Assembly (NCBI RefSeq): GCF_036014015.1
Contig: NZ_CP107905.1
Span: forward strand, 2,170,001 to 2,234,000
DNA from: Streptomyces sp. NBC_00457
Lineage (GTDB): Bacteria; Actinomycetota; Actinomycetes; Streptomycetales; Streptomycetaceae
Direction: 5' to 3'
DNA: 64,000 bases
Shown here piece by piece: positions 26,186-34,729 of the stretch. Under the pieces are notes generated by a model. It saw only the letters and a program-made list of their open reading frames with translations, ran no database searches and was not told the DNA's origin. The stretch's first letter is position 1. Each line of letters starts with the position of its first letter. The translations under genes and the position numbers were made by a program.

Positions 26186-26895
26186 CAGGACTCCTTGCCG
26201 TGGGGGTCGGCAGCTGAGTGCCGGGTGGGTCCGGGCTCGGTCAGGGCCAGGACTCGGTGCAGGTCCTCAGGTACGGGACGGCCCGCGGCGCTGCGTTCGG
26301 CCGCGTAGTCGCCGAGCATGCGGGCGAGTTCGGCGTCGCCGTGGGCGCGGCGTTCCAGGCCGGCCACCTCGTCGAGCGGCACCCCCGTGAACAGGCACTT
26401 CAGGACCGCGTGCCGCCAGTGGTGGGGGGTGAGGTGCCGGGCGGCGTACGGGCCGACGGCCGCGGCGAGGAGGCTGGTGTCGTTGGTGCGCAGGGCGTCC
26501 TCGACGAGCGGGAGGGCGTCCGGGCCCGGCACGAGGTGGGGCAGGGCGTGCAGGACGGCTCGGCGTTCGGCGGCGGTGCCCTGGGAGTAGACCCGGGTGA
26601 GGGCGTCGGCGTCGGCGTGGGCCGCGTGCAGGATCAGGACGCGGGCGGCGTCGGCGTGGTCGGCTCCGCAGCGGCGGCCGGCCTCGGCGAGGCGCAGCTC
26701 CCACACGGAGATGGGGCCGTGTGTGCCGGGATGGGCGGCGGCCTCGTCGAGAGCCTGGTCCAGCCAGGCCCGGGCGGCACCGGCGAGTCGGGTCGAGAGG
26801 TGGCGGTGCAGCTCGTCCAGCGGGGTGAGGGCGAGTGCGGTGCCGCCTTGGGTGCCGGCCGCGGGGGGCTCCGGCGCGGCGTGCGGTTGCGTCAT
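26185..26895 (-). CDS. eboA: EboA domain protein
   Basis: This 236-residue, Ala/Leu/His-rich helical protein has no catalytic motif. ARVLILHAAHADADALTRVY, AERRAVLHALPHL and ALRTNDTSLLAAAVGPYAA fit the HEAT-like EboA domain, and HWRHAVLKCLFTGVPLDEVAGL is its conserved end. The context (EboB and EboE downstream, prenyltransferase upstream) supports the name. Function is unknown; it could be a scaffold or binding protein for the pathway. It overlaps the upstream gene by four bases. Confidence 0.85.
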   Translation of the reverse strand: MTQPHAAPEPPAAGTQGGTALALTPLDELHRHLSTRLAGAARAWLDQALDEAAAHPGTHGPISVWELRLAEAGRRCGADHADAARVLILHAAHADADALTRVYSQGTAAERRAVLHALPHLVPGPDALPLVEDALRTNDTSLLAAAVGPYAARHLTPHHWRHAVLKCLFTGVPLDEVAGLERRAHGDAELARMLGDYAAERSAAGRPVPEDLHRVLALTEPGPTRHSAADPHGKES

Positions 26896-27944
26896 GGGGT
26901 GCTCCCTTCAGGGGTGGCGGAGGGCTCGCCGTGGGGTGGTGCGACGGGCGGGGCGTGCGAGGTGGGGGCGTGCTGTCCGGAGGCGTACTGTCCGGCGGCG
27001 TGCTGGAGGAAGGGAAGGGAGAGTTCGGCCTGGTGTGGGCCCGCGTGGGAATGGCGGGGCAGTTCGACGACGGTCAGGCCCTGGTAGCCGGTGGCGGCGA
27101 GGGCGGCGAGTACCGGCGGGAAGTCGATGTCGCCGTCTCCGAAAGGGAGGTGTTCATGGATACCGCGGCGCATGTCCTCGATCTGGACGTGCCGCAGCCA
27201 GGGGGCGGCGGCGCGTACGCAGTCGGCGGGCGCCAGGGGTTCCAGGCACTGACAGTGGCCGATGTCGAGGGTCAGGCCCAGGTACTCGGCGTCACCGGAG
27301 GTCTCCCGGAGGCGGTGGAAGTCGGCGAGGGTGGCGAGGAGGTGACCCGGTTCGGGTTCGACGGCGAGCGGGACGTCGTTGTCGGTGGCGGCATCCAGGA
27401 CCGGTTCGAGCGACTCGGCCAGCCGCTTCCACGCCGTGTCCGTGTCCGTCCCGGCCGGGGTGATTCCGCTGAAGCAATGGACCGCGTGCGCGCCCAGGTC
27501 CGCGGCGACCCGGACGGCCCGGATCAGCAGGTCGACCCGACGCGCCCGATCCGCCGGATCGGCGTCCAGCAGAGAAGGGCCGTGCTTGCGGCGAGGGTCG
27601 AGCACATAGCGGGCACCGGTCTCCACGGTGACGTCCAGCCCGAGCGCGTCCAGCCGTCGCGCGACCCGGCGAGTGCGGGCGGCGAGGTCGGGCGCCATCG
27701 GGTCGAGGTGCATGTGGTCGAGGGTCAGCCCGACTCCCTCGTAGCCGAGGTCGGCGAGCAGGGAGAGGGCGTCGTCGAGACGGAGGTCGGCGAGGCCGTT
27801 GGTTCCGTAGCCGAAGCGGAGGGGGTTGGGGCCGCGGTCCGGGGTGGTTGCTGGGGCGGCTGGTGCGAGGCCTGTCTTGTCGTCACCCCAGGTGGGGCTG
27901 GCCGATGCTCGGGTGTTCTGGGGAAGGTGAGGTTCCGGGGTCAT
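26892..27944 (-). CDS. Sugar phosphate isomerase/epimerase (TIM barrel)
   Basis: This is a 350-residue protein. LRFGYGTNGLADLRLDDAL opens the barrel. GLTLDHMHLDP, VPLAVEPEPGHLL, GLTLDIGHCQCLEP and LRHVQIEDMRRG carry Glu, Asp and His ligands typical of AP_endonuc_2 proteins. The last 45 residues are His/Pro-rich low complexity. It overlaps neighbours on both sides by 4 bases, so it belongs to the Ebo-type operon, although it has no counterpart among the classic eboA-F genes. It could act on an inositol-like or keto-sugar intermediate (inference). Confidence 0.82.
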   Translation of the reverse strand: MTPEPHLPQNTRASASPTWGDDKTGLAPAAPATTPDRGPNPLRFGYGTNGLADLRLDDALSLLADLGYEGVGLTLDHMHLDPMAPDLAARTRRVARRLDALGLDVTVETGARYVLDPRRKHGPSLLDADPADRARRVDLLIRAVRVAADLGAHAVHCFSGITPAGTDTDTAWKRLAESLEPVLDAATDNDVPLAVEPEPGHLLATLADFHRLRETSGDAEYLGLTLDIGHCQCLEPLAPADCVRAAAPWLRHVQIEDMRRGIHEHLPFGDGDIDFPPVLAALAATGYQGLTVVELPRHSHAGPHQAELSLPFLQHAAGQYASGQHAPTSHAPPVAPPHGEPSATPEGSTP

Positions 27945-29251
27945 GTGATGGTCACCTTCCTTGCGAACCTGCGGGCGAGTGGGGCCAGGGCGGCGGTCAG
28001 CAGGGCGGTGACGGGGGCGCCGGAGCGGGCGGCGAGGGAGGCTTGGAGGGGGATCATCGCGCGGATGCCGCCGGCGACAGCGCGTTGGGTGAGTGGGGGT
28101 GACGGGTTGAGCGTGGCGTGGAAGTAGGGGCGGGCCGCGGTTGCCGCGTAGGCCGTGGCGAGGGCTGTGGGAAGGGGGTTCGGGGTGGCCGGGGGCGGCA
28201 TGGCGGGGCTCGGCTTGGCGGCGAGGGTCGGCTTGGCCGCGGGGCTCGGCTTGGCGGCGGAGTTCGGGGTGGCCTGGGGCCGCATGCCAGCGTTCGACTT
28301 GGCGGCGAGGGTGGTGGTGGTCGGCATGCCGAGGTCAGCTGTGGTCACTTGGTCTGACGGGGGCCGCCGGAACGGGGTGCGGCTGGTGCGGGCTGGGGAC
28401 TCCGCCGACGGCTCCGTGGAGGCGTGCCTCGTGCTCGGGCGGGTCAGCAGCCGTGACAGCACCGCGGTCGTGGCCAGCGCCGCCAAGGGGGCCAGGGGTG
28501 AACCGCCCCGCGTCTCCTGGCGGGAGACGGTCGTGACCGCGAGGGTGTGTGCGCCGAGGACGGCGGCGGACGGGAGGGCCTCGCGGGTGCGGCCGGCGGT
28601 CGCCGCGGCGCCGAGGAGGACGTCCAGGCCGCGGGCCAGGCCCATGGCGGGCGGGCCCGCGGGGGTGTGCTTCGCGGCGAGGTCGTAGGCCCAGACGGTC
28701 GCCGCGAGAGGCACCGCGACCGCGAGGGCGGGGCGGCCTGCGCGGGCGGCCAGGGCGAGGCCCCCGGCGGTGAAGGCGCAGGCTGCCGTGAGGGCCGCGG
28801 TGGGGTGGATGCGGCCGGAGGGGAGGGGGCGGTGCGGGCGTTCCACGGCGTCCTCGTCCTTGTCCGCCCAGTCGTTGAGGGCCATGCCGGCCTCGTAGAG
28901 AAGGAGGGAGGATCCTATGGCGAGCAGAGTGCGACGGTTGGGGTGCACCCCGGTCGCGGCGGCGCCTGCCAGGGCATCGCCGGGCACCGTGAACAGGGCC
29001 GGGAGACGCAGGAGTTCGGCCCAGGCGCGCGCCCGGCTCGGGGCGGCGGTATGGGCATGGACCTGGCCCGCGGTCAGGTCGATTTCGGCACCGACCCGGC
29101 GCGCGGCCTCACCGGTACCGGCATCGCCCCGGCCCACCGCCTCGACACCACCGGCATCGACACGGCCCGAACCACCCGCCCGAGCAGCTCGATCCCCCAT
29201 CCCCCCGTCACCCACGACACGCAGCCAAGCCCCCTCACGGCCCCCACTCAC
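27941..29251 (-). CDS. eboC: UbiA-type prenyltransferase (EboC-like) with repeat insertion
   Basis: This is a 436-residue protein. The membrane core starts near residue 75 (AWAELLRLPALFTVPGDAL). The first Asp-rich site is MALNDWADKDEDAVERPHRP, and the second is reduced to TVWAYDLAAKHTPAG, as in this family. Hydrophobic helices follow. The family transfers a prenyl group to an aromatic or polyol acceptor at the membrane. A Pro/Ala/Lys insertion with six-residue repeats (about residues 320-350) and a low-complexity N-terminus make it over 100 residues longer than usual. The GTG start overlaps the stop of the inositol-phosphate synthase gene. Confidence 0.8.
   Translation of the reverse strand: MSGGREGAWLRVVGDGGMGDRAARAGGSGRVDAGGVEAVGRGDAGTGEAARRVGAEIDLTAGQVHAHTAAPSRARAWAELLRLPALFTVPGDALAGAAATGVHPNRRTLLAIGSSLLLYEAGMALNDWADKDEDAVERPHRPLPSGRIHPTAALTAACAFTAGGLALAARAGRPALAVAVPLAATVWAYDLAAKHTPAGPPAMGLARGLDVLLGAAATAGRTREALPSAAVLGAHTLAVTTVSRQETRGGSPLAPLAALATTAVLSRLLTRPSTRHASTEPSAESPARTSRTPFRRPPSDQVTTADLGMPTTTTLAAKSNAGMRPQATPNSAAKPSPAAKPTLAAKPSPAMPPPATPNPLPTALATAYAATAARPYFHATLNPSPPLTQRAVAGGIRAMIPLQASLAARSGAPVTALLTAALAPLARRFARKVTIT
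28211..28264 (-). repeat. Three 18-bp tandem repeats inside the prenyltransferase gene
   Basis: The units CGGCTTGGCGGCGAGGGT, CGGCTTGGCCGCGGGGCT and CGGCTTGGCGGCGGAGTT encode AAKPSP/AAKPTL-type hexapeptides, and a degenerate fourth unit follows. The length is a multiple of 3, so the frame is kept. Confidence 0.85.
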
Positions 29252-30558
29252 CGCTCCTCCCCGGCCCCGGCCACCGAACCGTCCTTCGGCTCCCCGGCTG
29301 TCGCGACCACGGAACCGTCCTGCGGCTCTCCCGTGGCCGCAGCCCGCGAGCCGCCCTGCAACTCCCCCACAGCCGCAGCCCCCGAACCGCCCCCTGATTC
29401 CCCCAGAGCCCCCGCCCTAGCCCCGTCGCCCAACTCCCCCGCCCCCTTCAGCCGCCCCCCGAACTCCCGCAGCACCGCGTACTGCTCGCCCAGGGCCGAA
29501 GGCCCCTCCCCCACCGGGTCCTTGAAGAAGAAGCCGAGTTCTGACAGCGGGCCGGACAGGCCCGTCTCGTGGGCGCGGGTGACCAGTCGGGCGAGGTCGA
29601 GCACGAGGGGTGCCGCGAGGGCGGAGTCGCAGCCCTGCCAGATGGTCTGGAGGATCATCCGTGTGCCGAGGAAGCCGTCGAAGGCGATGTGGTCCCAGGC
29701 GGTCTTCCAGTCGCCGAGGGCGGGGACGTCGTCGATGTGGACCTCGCCCTCGGGGACGGTGCCGAGGGTGTCCGCCAGCACCCGTTCCTTGCCCGCGTTC
29801 TTCGCCGCCGCGGCGCCGGGGTCCGCGAGGGCGGCACCGTCACCGCCGCCCAGCAGGTTCGTGCCGGACCAGGCCCGGACGGCGAGGGCGCGCTGCGCGA
29901 ACATCGGGCCCAGCGCGGAACGCAGCAGCGTCTGGCCGGTCTTGCCGTCACGGCCGGCGTACGGCAGACCGCTCGCCTCGGCCACGGTCGCGAGTGAGGG
30001 GTGGTGCAGGCCGGTCGACGGGGTGAAGTTGACGTACGGGCAGCCCGCGCGGAGGGCGGCCGCCGCGTACAGGGAACTCGGCGGCAGGGAGGCGCCGGTG
30101 GGTGGGGGTTCCGTGGAGGCCACGTTCACCACCACCGCGCGCTCCAGCCCACACCGTCGTACGAAATCCTGGATGTCCGCGGCGAAGGCGGCGATCAGGT
30201 CATCCTCGTCCCGGGCGTCGCCGGGGGCCGGGCCGCCGGGCCTGATCTCCCGGTCCGCCGCGGTCAGTTCGGAGGCGATCGCCGCGGGGAGGCCGGGTGG
30301 GAGGACGCCGCCCGCCGCGAGGGCCTCGGCGCGTTTCGGCAGGGGGCAGTCGACCGTGTCGTGGCCGCCGAAGACGAGGGAGGACAGGGGTGGCAGACCG
30401 CAGTCCGTGAAGTCGGGGGTCTCGGTGACCATTCCGGTGGGCGGATGCAGGCCCGCCGTGACGGCGGCGCACCCCGCGACGACGGTCGTGGCCACGGAGC
30501 CGCGGGCTCCGATCAGCCATACCCCCACACGAGGCGGTCGAGGAAGGGACGCAGACAT
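29248..30558 (-). CDS. Inositol-3-phosphate synthase (MIPS)
   Basis: This is a 436-residue protein starting at an ATG after AAGGAGG. GVWLIGARGSVATTVVAG is the NAD-binding loop. VNVASTEPPPTG, YVNFTPSTGLH, AGRDGKTGQTLLRSALGPMF and FFFKDPVG are MIPS active-site segments. Reaction: NAD-dependent cyclisation of glucose 6-phosphate to inositol 3-phosphate. It heads the Ebo-type operon and overlaps the prenyltransferase gene. Residues about 375-433 are five 12-residue tandem repeats beginning GE, absent from ordinary MIPS. The classic eboD position is held by a different sugar-phosphate cyclase, so MIPS may substitute for it (inference). Confidence 0.87.
   Translation of the reverse strand: MSASLPRPPRVGVWLIGARGSVATTVVAGCAAVTAGLHPPTGMVTETPDFTDCGLPPLSSLVFGGHDTVDCPLPKRAEALAAGGVLPPGLPAAIASELTAADREIRPGGPAPGDARDEDDLIAAFAADIQDFVRRCGLERAVVVNVASTEPPPTGASLPPSSLYAAAALRAGCPYVNFTPSTGLHHPSLATVAEASGLPYAGRDGKTGQTLLRSALGPMFAQRALAVRAWSGTNLLGGGDGAALADPGAAAAKNAGKERVLADTLGTVPEGEVHIDDVPALGDWKTAWDHIAFDGFLGTRMILQTIWQGCDSALAAPLVLDLARLVTRAHETGLSGPLSELGFFFKDPVGEGPSALGEQYAVLREFGGRLKGAGELGDGARAGALGESGGGSGAAAVGELQGGSRAAATGEPQDGSVVATAGEPKDGSVAGAGEER
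29260..29439 (-). repeat. Five 36-bp tandem repeats at the 3' end of the MIPS gene
   Basis: The encoded units are GELGDGARAGAL, GESGGGSGAAAV, GELQGGSRAAAT, GEPQDGSVVATA and GEPKDGSVAGAG, each exactly 12 residues. They form a disordered C-terminal tail that ends three residues before the stop. Confidence 0.85.
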
Positions 30559-30579
30559 GGGCAGCCTCCTTGTCGTACG

Positions 30580-30709
30580 CGAACACCGGACGCGAACACC
30601 GTGCCCGAACGCCGGGCGCGCAACACCGTGCCCGAACACCGGACGCAAACACCGGGCCCGAGCCCTGGGCACGAACACCGTCCCGAACGCCGGGCGCGAA
30701 CTCCGGGCA
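30580..30709. repeat. About ten degenerate 13-bp tandem repeats upstream of the MIPS-ebo operon
   Basis: The unit consensus is CGAACACCGKGCS, repeated from 30580 with one 14-base and one 12-base copy. A 13-base period cannot preserve a reading frame, so the array is not coding. It occupies the leader or promoter region directly upstream of the MIPS start (30558) and downstream of the neighbouring operon's terminator. Confidence 0.85.
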
Positions 30710-30740
30710 CAAGCCGTCATCCGAGAACGCACAAGTGGGA

Positions 30741-30778
30741 GACGGCGGGCGGGAGTCCGGCGTCCCCCGCCCGCCGTC
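30741..30778 (-). terminator. Hairpin terminator after the ThuA/DUF1080 gene
   Basis: GACGGCGGGCGGG and CCCGCCCGCCGTC form a perfect 13-bp stem with a 12-base loop, starting 3 bases beyond the stop of the leftward gene. It separates the sugar cluster from the MIPS-ebo operon. Confidence 0.85.
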
Positions 30779-30780
30779 GT

Positions 30781-32151
30781 TCAGTTGCCCGGAGCGGCCG
30801 AGGTCTTCGACCCCTTCGCGGGCAGTTCCTTGATCCGGATGTCGCGGAAGGACACCTGGTCGTCGGCTCCGTGGTTCTGGATGCCGACATGTCCGTCGCG
30901 CAGGCTCCGGGCCGGATCGGTGTTGGTGAAGTCGTTGATCTGGACGCCGTTGAGCCACACGCGCAGGCGCTCGCCCACCACGCGGATCTCGTACGTGTTC
31001 CACTCCCCCGGCGGGTTCAGCGCACGGTCGCGCGCGGCCAGGTCGGCGGACTGGAATCCGTAGACGGACCCGGTCGTCTTCTCCGGTACGTCCGTGGCGT
31101 CGATCTGGATCTCATAGCCGTTGTCGACAGCCGACCACGGGTCGTCCGAGGGCGGAAAGCCCACGAATACACCGGAGTTGTCGTCTCCGTCCACCTTCCA
31201 GTCGAGCTTCAGTGAGTACGCTCCGAGGCCCTTGGAGGCGTACCAGAGCATGCCGAGGCCGCCGGTCGTCGTGAGCGTGCCGTCGTCGTTCAGGTCGAAC
31301 GAACCCGGGCCCGCCTGCTTCCAGTCGGCCAGTGAGGCGGACGTGCCGTCGAAGATCGGGCGGTAGCCGTTCTCCGGGCGGCAGTCTGCCTGGGCGTCGC
31401 CGGCGGTCCAGCGCAGCCCGCCCAACAGGTGCTGTCGGAAGGCCGGTTCGGCGTAGGACTCCTTGGTGTGGCCGCCGCCCGTGTAGAAGGAGCGTCCGCC
31501 CTGGTACTGCTGGCACCAGGCGATCGGGTGGTCGCCCTCCATCGTGCCGCCCGTGTACGAGGACTCGTCCAGCGAAGCGAGGACATGGGCCCGATCCCGG
31601 GGGTTGGAGCGGTAGTTGTACCACTCGTCCGTCCGGTCCCAGGCGGCGTTCAGACCCGCGGTCGCGGGGTGCGCGTGGTCCTCGACGTGCACCGTCGCGC
31701 GCTGGATCGCCGGGTGCGACTCGAAATACGCGCCGGCGAGACCACCGTAGAACGCCCAGTCGTACTCGGTGTCGGCGGCGGCGTGGACGCCCATATAGCC
31801 GCCGCCGTGCCGGATGTAGCCCTCGAAGGCGCGCTGTTGCTTGCCGTTGAGGACGTCCCCGGTCGTCGAGAGGAAGACCACGGCGTCGTAGCGCCGCAGG
31901 TTCGACGGGGTGAAGGCGCTCGCGTTCTCGGTCGCGTCGACGGTGTAGCCGCTCGACGCGCCGAGTTCCTTGAGGGCTGCCACGCCCTCGGGGATGGAGT
32001 CATGGCGGAAGCCGGCGGTCTTGGAGAAGACCAGCACCCGCCCGGCGTCGGCGTCTGCGTCTGGGTCCGACGCGGCCGGCCCCGAGACGCAGCCGAGGAC
32101 CAGCGCCGCGCCCACAACCCCGATTGCCATTCGGCTGGTTGATCGCATCAC
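30781..32151 (-). CDS. Secreted ThuA domain plus DUF1080 (3-keto-disaccharide hydrolase-like) protein
   Basis: This is a 456-residue protein. A lipoprotein-like or Sec leader (AIGVVGAALVLGCVSG) is present. The ThuA domain (about 38-250) reads VLVFSKTAGFRHDSIPEG, GYMGVHAAADTEYDW and FYTGGGHTKESY. The DUF1080 lectin-like domain (about 265-445) reads WNTYEIRVVGERLRVWLNG and GHVGIQNHGADDQVSFRDI. Both families are linked to 3-keto-glycoside breakdown. The gene is the last of the PQQ-type dehydrogenase/ThuA pair, 8 bases downstream of its partner. It probably acts outside the membrane on oxidised sugars. Confidence 0.85.
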   Translation of the reverse strand: MMRSTSRMAIGVVGAALVLGCVSGPAASDPDADADAGRVLVFSKTAGFRHDSIPEGVAALKELGASSGYTVDATENASAFTPSNLRRYDAVVFLSTTGDVLNGKQQRAFEGYIRHGGGYMGVHAAADTEYDWAFYGGLAGAYFESHPAIQRATVHVEDHAHPATAGLNAAWDRTDEWYNYRSNPRDRAHVLASLDESSYTGGTMEGDHPIAWCQQYQGGRSFYTGGGHTKESYAEPAFRQHLLGGLRWTAGDAQADCRPENGYRPIFDGTSASLADWKQAGPGSFDLNDDGTLTTTGGLGMLWYASKGLGAYSLKLDWKVDGDDNSGVFVGFPPSDDPWSAVDNGYEIQIDATDVPEKTTGSVYGFQSADLAARDRALNPPGEWNTYEIRVVGERLRVWLNGVQINDFTNTDPARSLRDGHVGIQNHGADDQVSFRDIRIKELPAKGSKTSAAPGN

Positions 32152-32159
32152 GCCTCCTC

Positions 32160-34649
32160 TCAGCCCGTGGTGAAGGTGAAGTCGTCCACCTCGTACAAGG
32201 CGCCGGTGCCACTGCCCTTGAAGACCATGTAGAGAGTGGTCGTCCCGCGTGGTGCGCCCTTCAGGGACGTACTGACGTCCTGGTAGGTCTCCCAGCCGCC
32301 CGTCGCCGGAACGGTCGCGGTGCCGAGTACGCGTCCCTTGGGCGAGCCCGCGCGGATCTCGAGCTTGCCGCCCGCACCCTCGGAGGCGACCCGTGCCGTG
32401 AGCTTCTTGGCGTTGCTCAGGACGTAGGGCTCGAAGGAGATCCAGTCGCCGTTGTTGATGTCGCCGACGGTCTCACCGCCGTGCGCGGTGGCACGTGTCT
32501 GCACCTTGGCTCCCGAGGCCTTCCCGAAGTGCTCGGCCTGGCGGTGCGTGGGCTGGACGACGGACTGGTCGTGGCTGGTGAGCGCCTCCTGGCCGCCGCC
32601 ACCGCCGTCGGTGTACTCCGCGTCGAAGACGCCGAAGATGTTGGCGTCCTCGTCATGGCCGCCGTCGGCGCTGGTCTGGATGGTGCCGGTGCAGCCGTTC
32701 GCCGAGGTCACCGGGTGACCGTGGCTGTCGTGGCCGAGGACGAAGGTGACCTTGACCTTGGCGCAGTCGATGGTCCCGTCCTCCGGATCGGTGACCTTCA
32801 CCTTGAACGGCACGGCGTCCCCGAAGCTGAACAGCTGCCCGTCACGCGGCAGTTCCAGGGTCACCTTCGGCGCCGTGTTGCCCACCACGATCTGTACGCT
32901 CGCGCTGCCGCTCCGGCCGCTCGCGTCCTTGGCGGTCAGCGTCGCCGTGTAGGTCCCGTTCTTCGTGTACTTGTGCGTGGGGTTCGCCGACGTCGACTTG
33001 GCGCCGTCGCCGAAGTCCCAGCTGTACGTGAGGGCGTCACCGTCGGCGTCACTCGTGCCGGCGGAGGAGAACTTCACCTTCAGCGGCGCCTGACCGGAGG
33101 TCACGGAAGCGGACGCCTGCGCCACCGGGGAGTGCCCGTCGGTCGCGTTCTCGATGCGGTACAGGGCGGAGTGCTCGTCACCGCCGAACCAGGAGATGCC
33201 GTAGTCGAGGACGTACAGCGCGCCGTCCGGGCCGAACTCCATGTCCATGACCTGGGTGCCGGTCCAAGGGATGTCGTTGATCGCCTGCACCGTGCCGTCG
33301 GCGTCCGAGGTGATGCGCTTGATCCAGCGCCGGCCGAACTCGCCCGCGAAGAAGTCACCGTCGTACGCCTCCGGGAACTTGACCGGAGAGTCGAGCTCGG
33401 GGTCGTAGTGGTAGACCGGGCCGCCCATCGGGGACTCGGAGCCGTCGCCGAACTCGGGGACGGACGGACCGTCGTAGGGGATCCAGGCGGCCTGGGCCGG
33501 GGGAAGGTCGGTCAGGCCGGTGTTGTTCGGCGAGGTGTTCTTGGGGGCGGCGCAGTCGAATGCCGCACCGGAAGCACCGGTCGCGAAGTCGTAGTCCACG
33601 TAGGCGTCGTTGTCACCGGTGCAGTACGGCCAGCCGAAGTTGCCGGGCTCGGTGATGCGGGCGAACTCGACCTGACCTGCGGGACCACGGCCGGGGTCGG
33701 CGGCTCCTGCGTCGGGGCCGTACTCGCCCACGTACAGAATTCCCGTCTCCTTGTCGACGCTGAAGCGGAACGGGTTGCGCAGGCCCATCGCGTAGATCTC
33801 GGGGCGCGTCTTGTCCGTGCCGGGGGCGAAGAGGTTGCCGTCGGGGATGGCGTACGAGCCGTCGGCGTTGACCTTGATGCGCAGGATCTTGCCGCGCAGG
33901 TCGTTGGTGTTGCCGGCCGTGCGCTGGGCGTCGAAGGCCGGGTTGCGGTTGGCGCGCTCGTCGATGGGGGTGAAGCCGTCCGACTGGAACGGGTTGGAGT
34001 CGTCACCGGTCGACAGGTACAGGTTCCCCGCCGCGTCGAAGTCGATGTCGCCGCCGACGTGGCAGCAGATGCCGCGCGTGGCCGGGACGTCGAGGATCTT
34101 CTGCTCGCTGGCCGCGTCGAGGGTGCCGTCCGTCTTCAGTACGAAGCGGGAGAGGCGGTTGACGCCGTCGAAGGGGGCGAAGTCGGCGGCGGTGCCGGTC
34201 TCGGGGGCGTCGCCCGCCGGGGTGTTCATCGGGGGCGCGTAGTAGAGGTAGATGAACCGGTTCTCGGCGAATGCCGGGTCCACGCCTACGCCTTGGAGGC
34301 CTTCCTCGTCGTGCGAGTACACGTCGAGCTTGCCGGCGAGCTTGGTGGTGCCCGCCGCGTCGGTGAGCCGGAGTTCGCCGTCGCGGGAGGTGTGCAGGAC
34401 CGAGCGGTCCGGGAGGACGGCGAGCGACATGGGCTCGCCGACCTCCGGCTCGCCCTTGGCGAGCGTGACCTGCTGGAAGTCCTCGGCGGCGACCGAGGGT
34501 CCGGCGCTGGCGGGGGGTGCTACGAGGGTGAGGGACGCGCCTGCCAGCAGTGTCCCGCTGAGCAGGGCGACCACCTTGCGGAAGGACAGGCGGCGTCGTC
34601 TGTGGGTCTCGTTTCTGGCGGTGCTGGTGGTGCGGTCGTTCGCGTGCAC
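32160..34649 (-). CDS. Secreted glucose/sorbosone-type dehydrogenase with PKD and CBM6-like domains
   Basis: This is an 829-residue protein. The GTG at 34649 is preceded by GGAGG 6 bases away. A signal peptide (FRKVVALLSGTLLAGASL) leads into a beta-propeller of the GSDH family, with EEGLQGVGVDPAF, LYLSTGDDSNPF, GKILRIKVNADGSYAIPDGN and ALYVLDYGISWFGGDEH. A PKD domain follows (YSWDFGDGAKSTSANPTHKY) and a carbohydrate-binding C-terminus (NNGDWISFEPY, YEVDDFTF). GSDH enzymes often use PQQ. It likely oxidises extracellular sugars to keto-sugars for the genes downstream and the transporter. Confidence 0.87.
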   Translation of the reverse strand: MHANDRTTSTARNETHRRRRLSFRKVVALLSGTLLAGASLTLVAPPASAGPSVAAEDFQQVTLAKGEPEVGEPMSLAVLPDRSVLHTSRDGELRLTDAAGTTKLAGKLDVYSHDEEGLQGVGVDPAFAENRFIYLYYAPPMNTPAGDAPETGTAADFAPFDGVNRLSRFVLKTDGTLDAASEQKILDVPATRGICCHVGGDIDFDAAGNLYLSTGDDSNPFQSDGFTPIDERANRNPAFDAQRTAGNTNDLRGKILRIKVNADGSYAIPDGNLFAPGTDKTRPEIYAMGLRNPFRFSVDKETGILYVGEYGPDAGAADPGRGPAGQVEFARITEPGNFGWPYCTGDNDAYVDYDFATGASGAAFDCAAPKNTSPNNTGLTDLPPAQAAWIPYDGPSVPEFGDGSESPMGGPVYHYDPELDSPVKFPEAYDGDFFAGEFGRRWIKRITSDADGTVQAINDIPWTGTQVMDMEFGPDGALYVLDYGISWFGGDEHSALYRIENATDGHSPVAQASASVTSGQAPLKVKFSSAGTSDADGDALTYSWDFGDGAKSTSANPTHKYTKNGTYTATLTAKDASGRSGSASVQIVVGNTAPKVTLELPRDGQLFSFGDAVPFKVKVTDPEDGTIDCAKVKVTFVLGHDSHGHPVTSANGCTGTIQTSADGGHDEDANIFGVFDAEYTDGGGGGQEALTSHDQSVVQPTHRQAEHFGKASGAKVQTRATAHGGETVGDINNGDWISFEPYVLSNAKKLTARVASEGAGGKLEIRAGSPKGRVLGTATVPATGGWETYQDVSTSLKGAPRGTTTLYMVFKGSGTGALYEVDDFTFTTG

Positions 34650-34729
34650 GGGTGCCTCCAGAATGGGGCTGGTTGTCCATGCGGGTGCCTTGCGCCGGGG
34701 TGCGCCGTCACTCCGGAGAAGTGAACTGC

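Noticed and set aside
28118..28688. Plus-strand frames opposite the prenyltransferase gene
   Set aside because: They are Gly/Arg/Ala-rich shadows created by the repeat-bearing, high-GC coding strand.
30580..30709. CRISPR array
   Set aside because: The repeats are 13 bp, degenerate and directly adjacent, with no spacers and no cas genes nearby.
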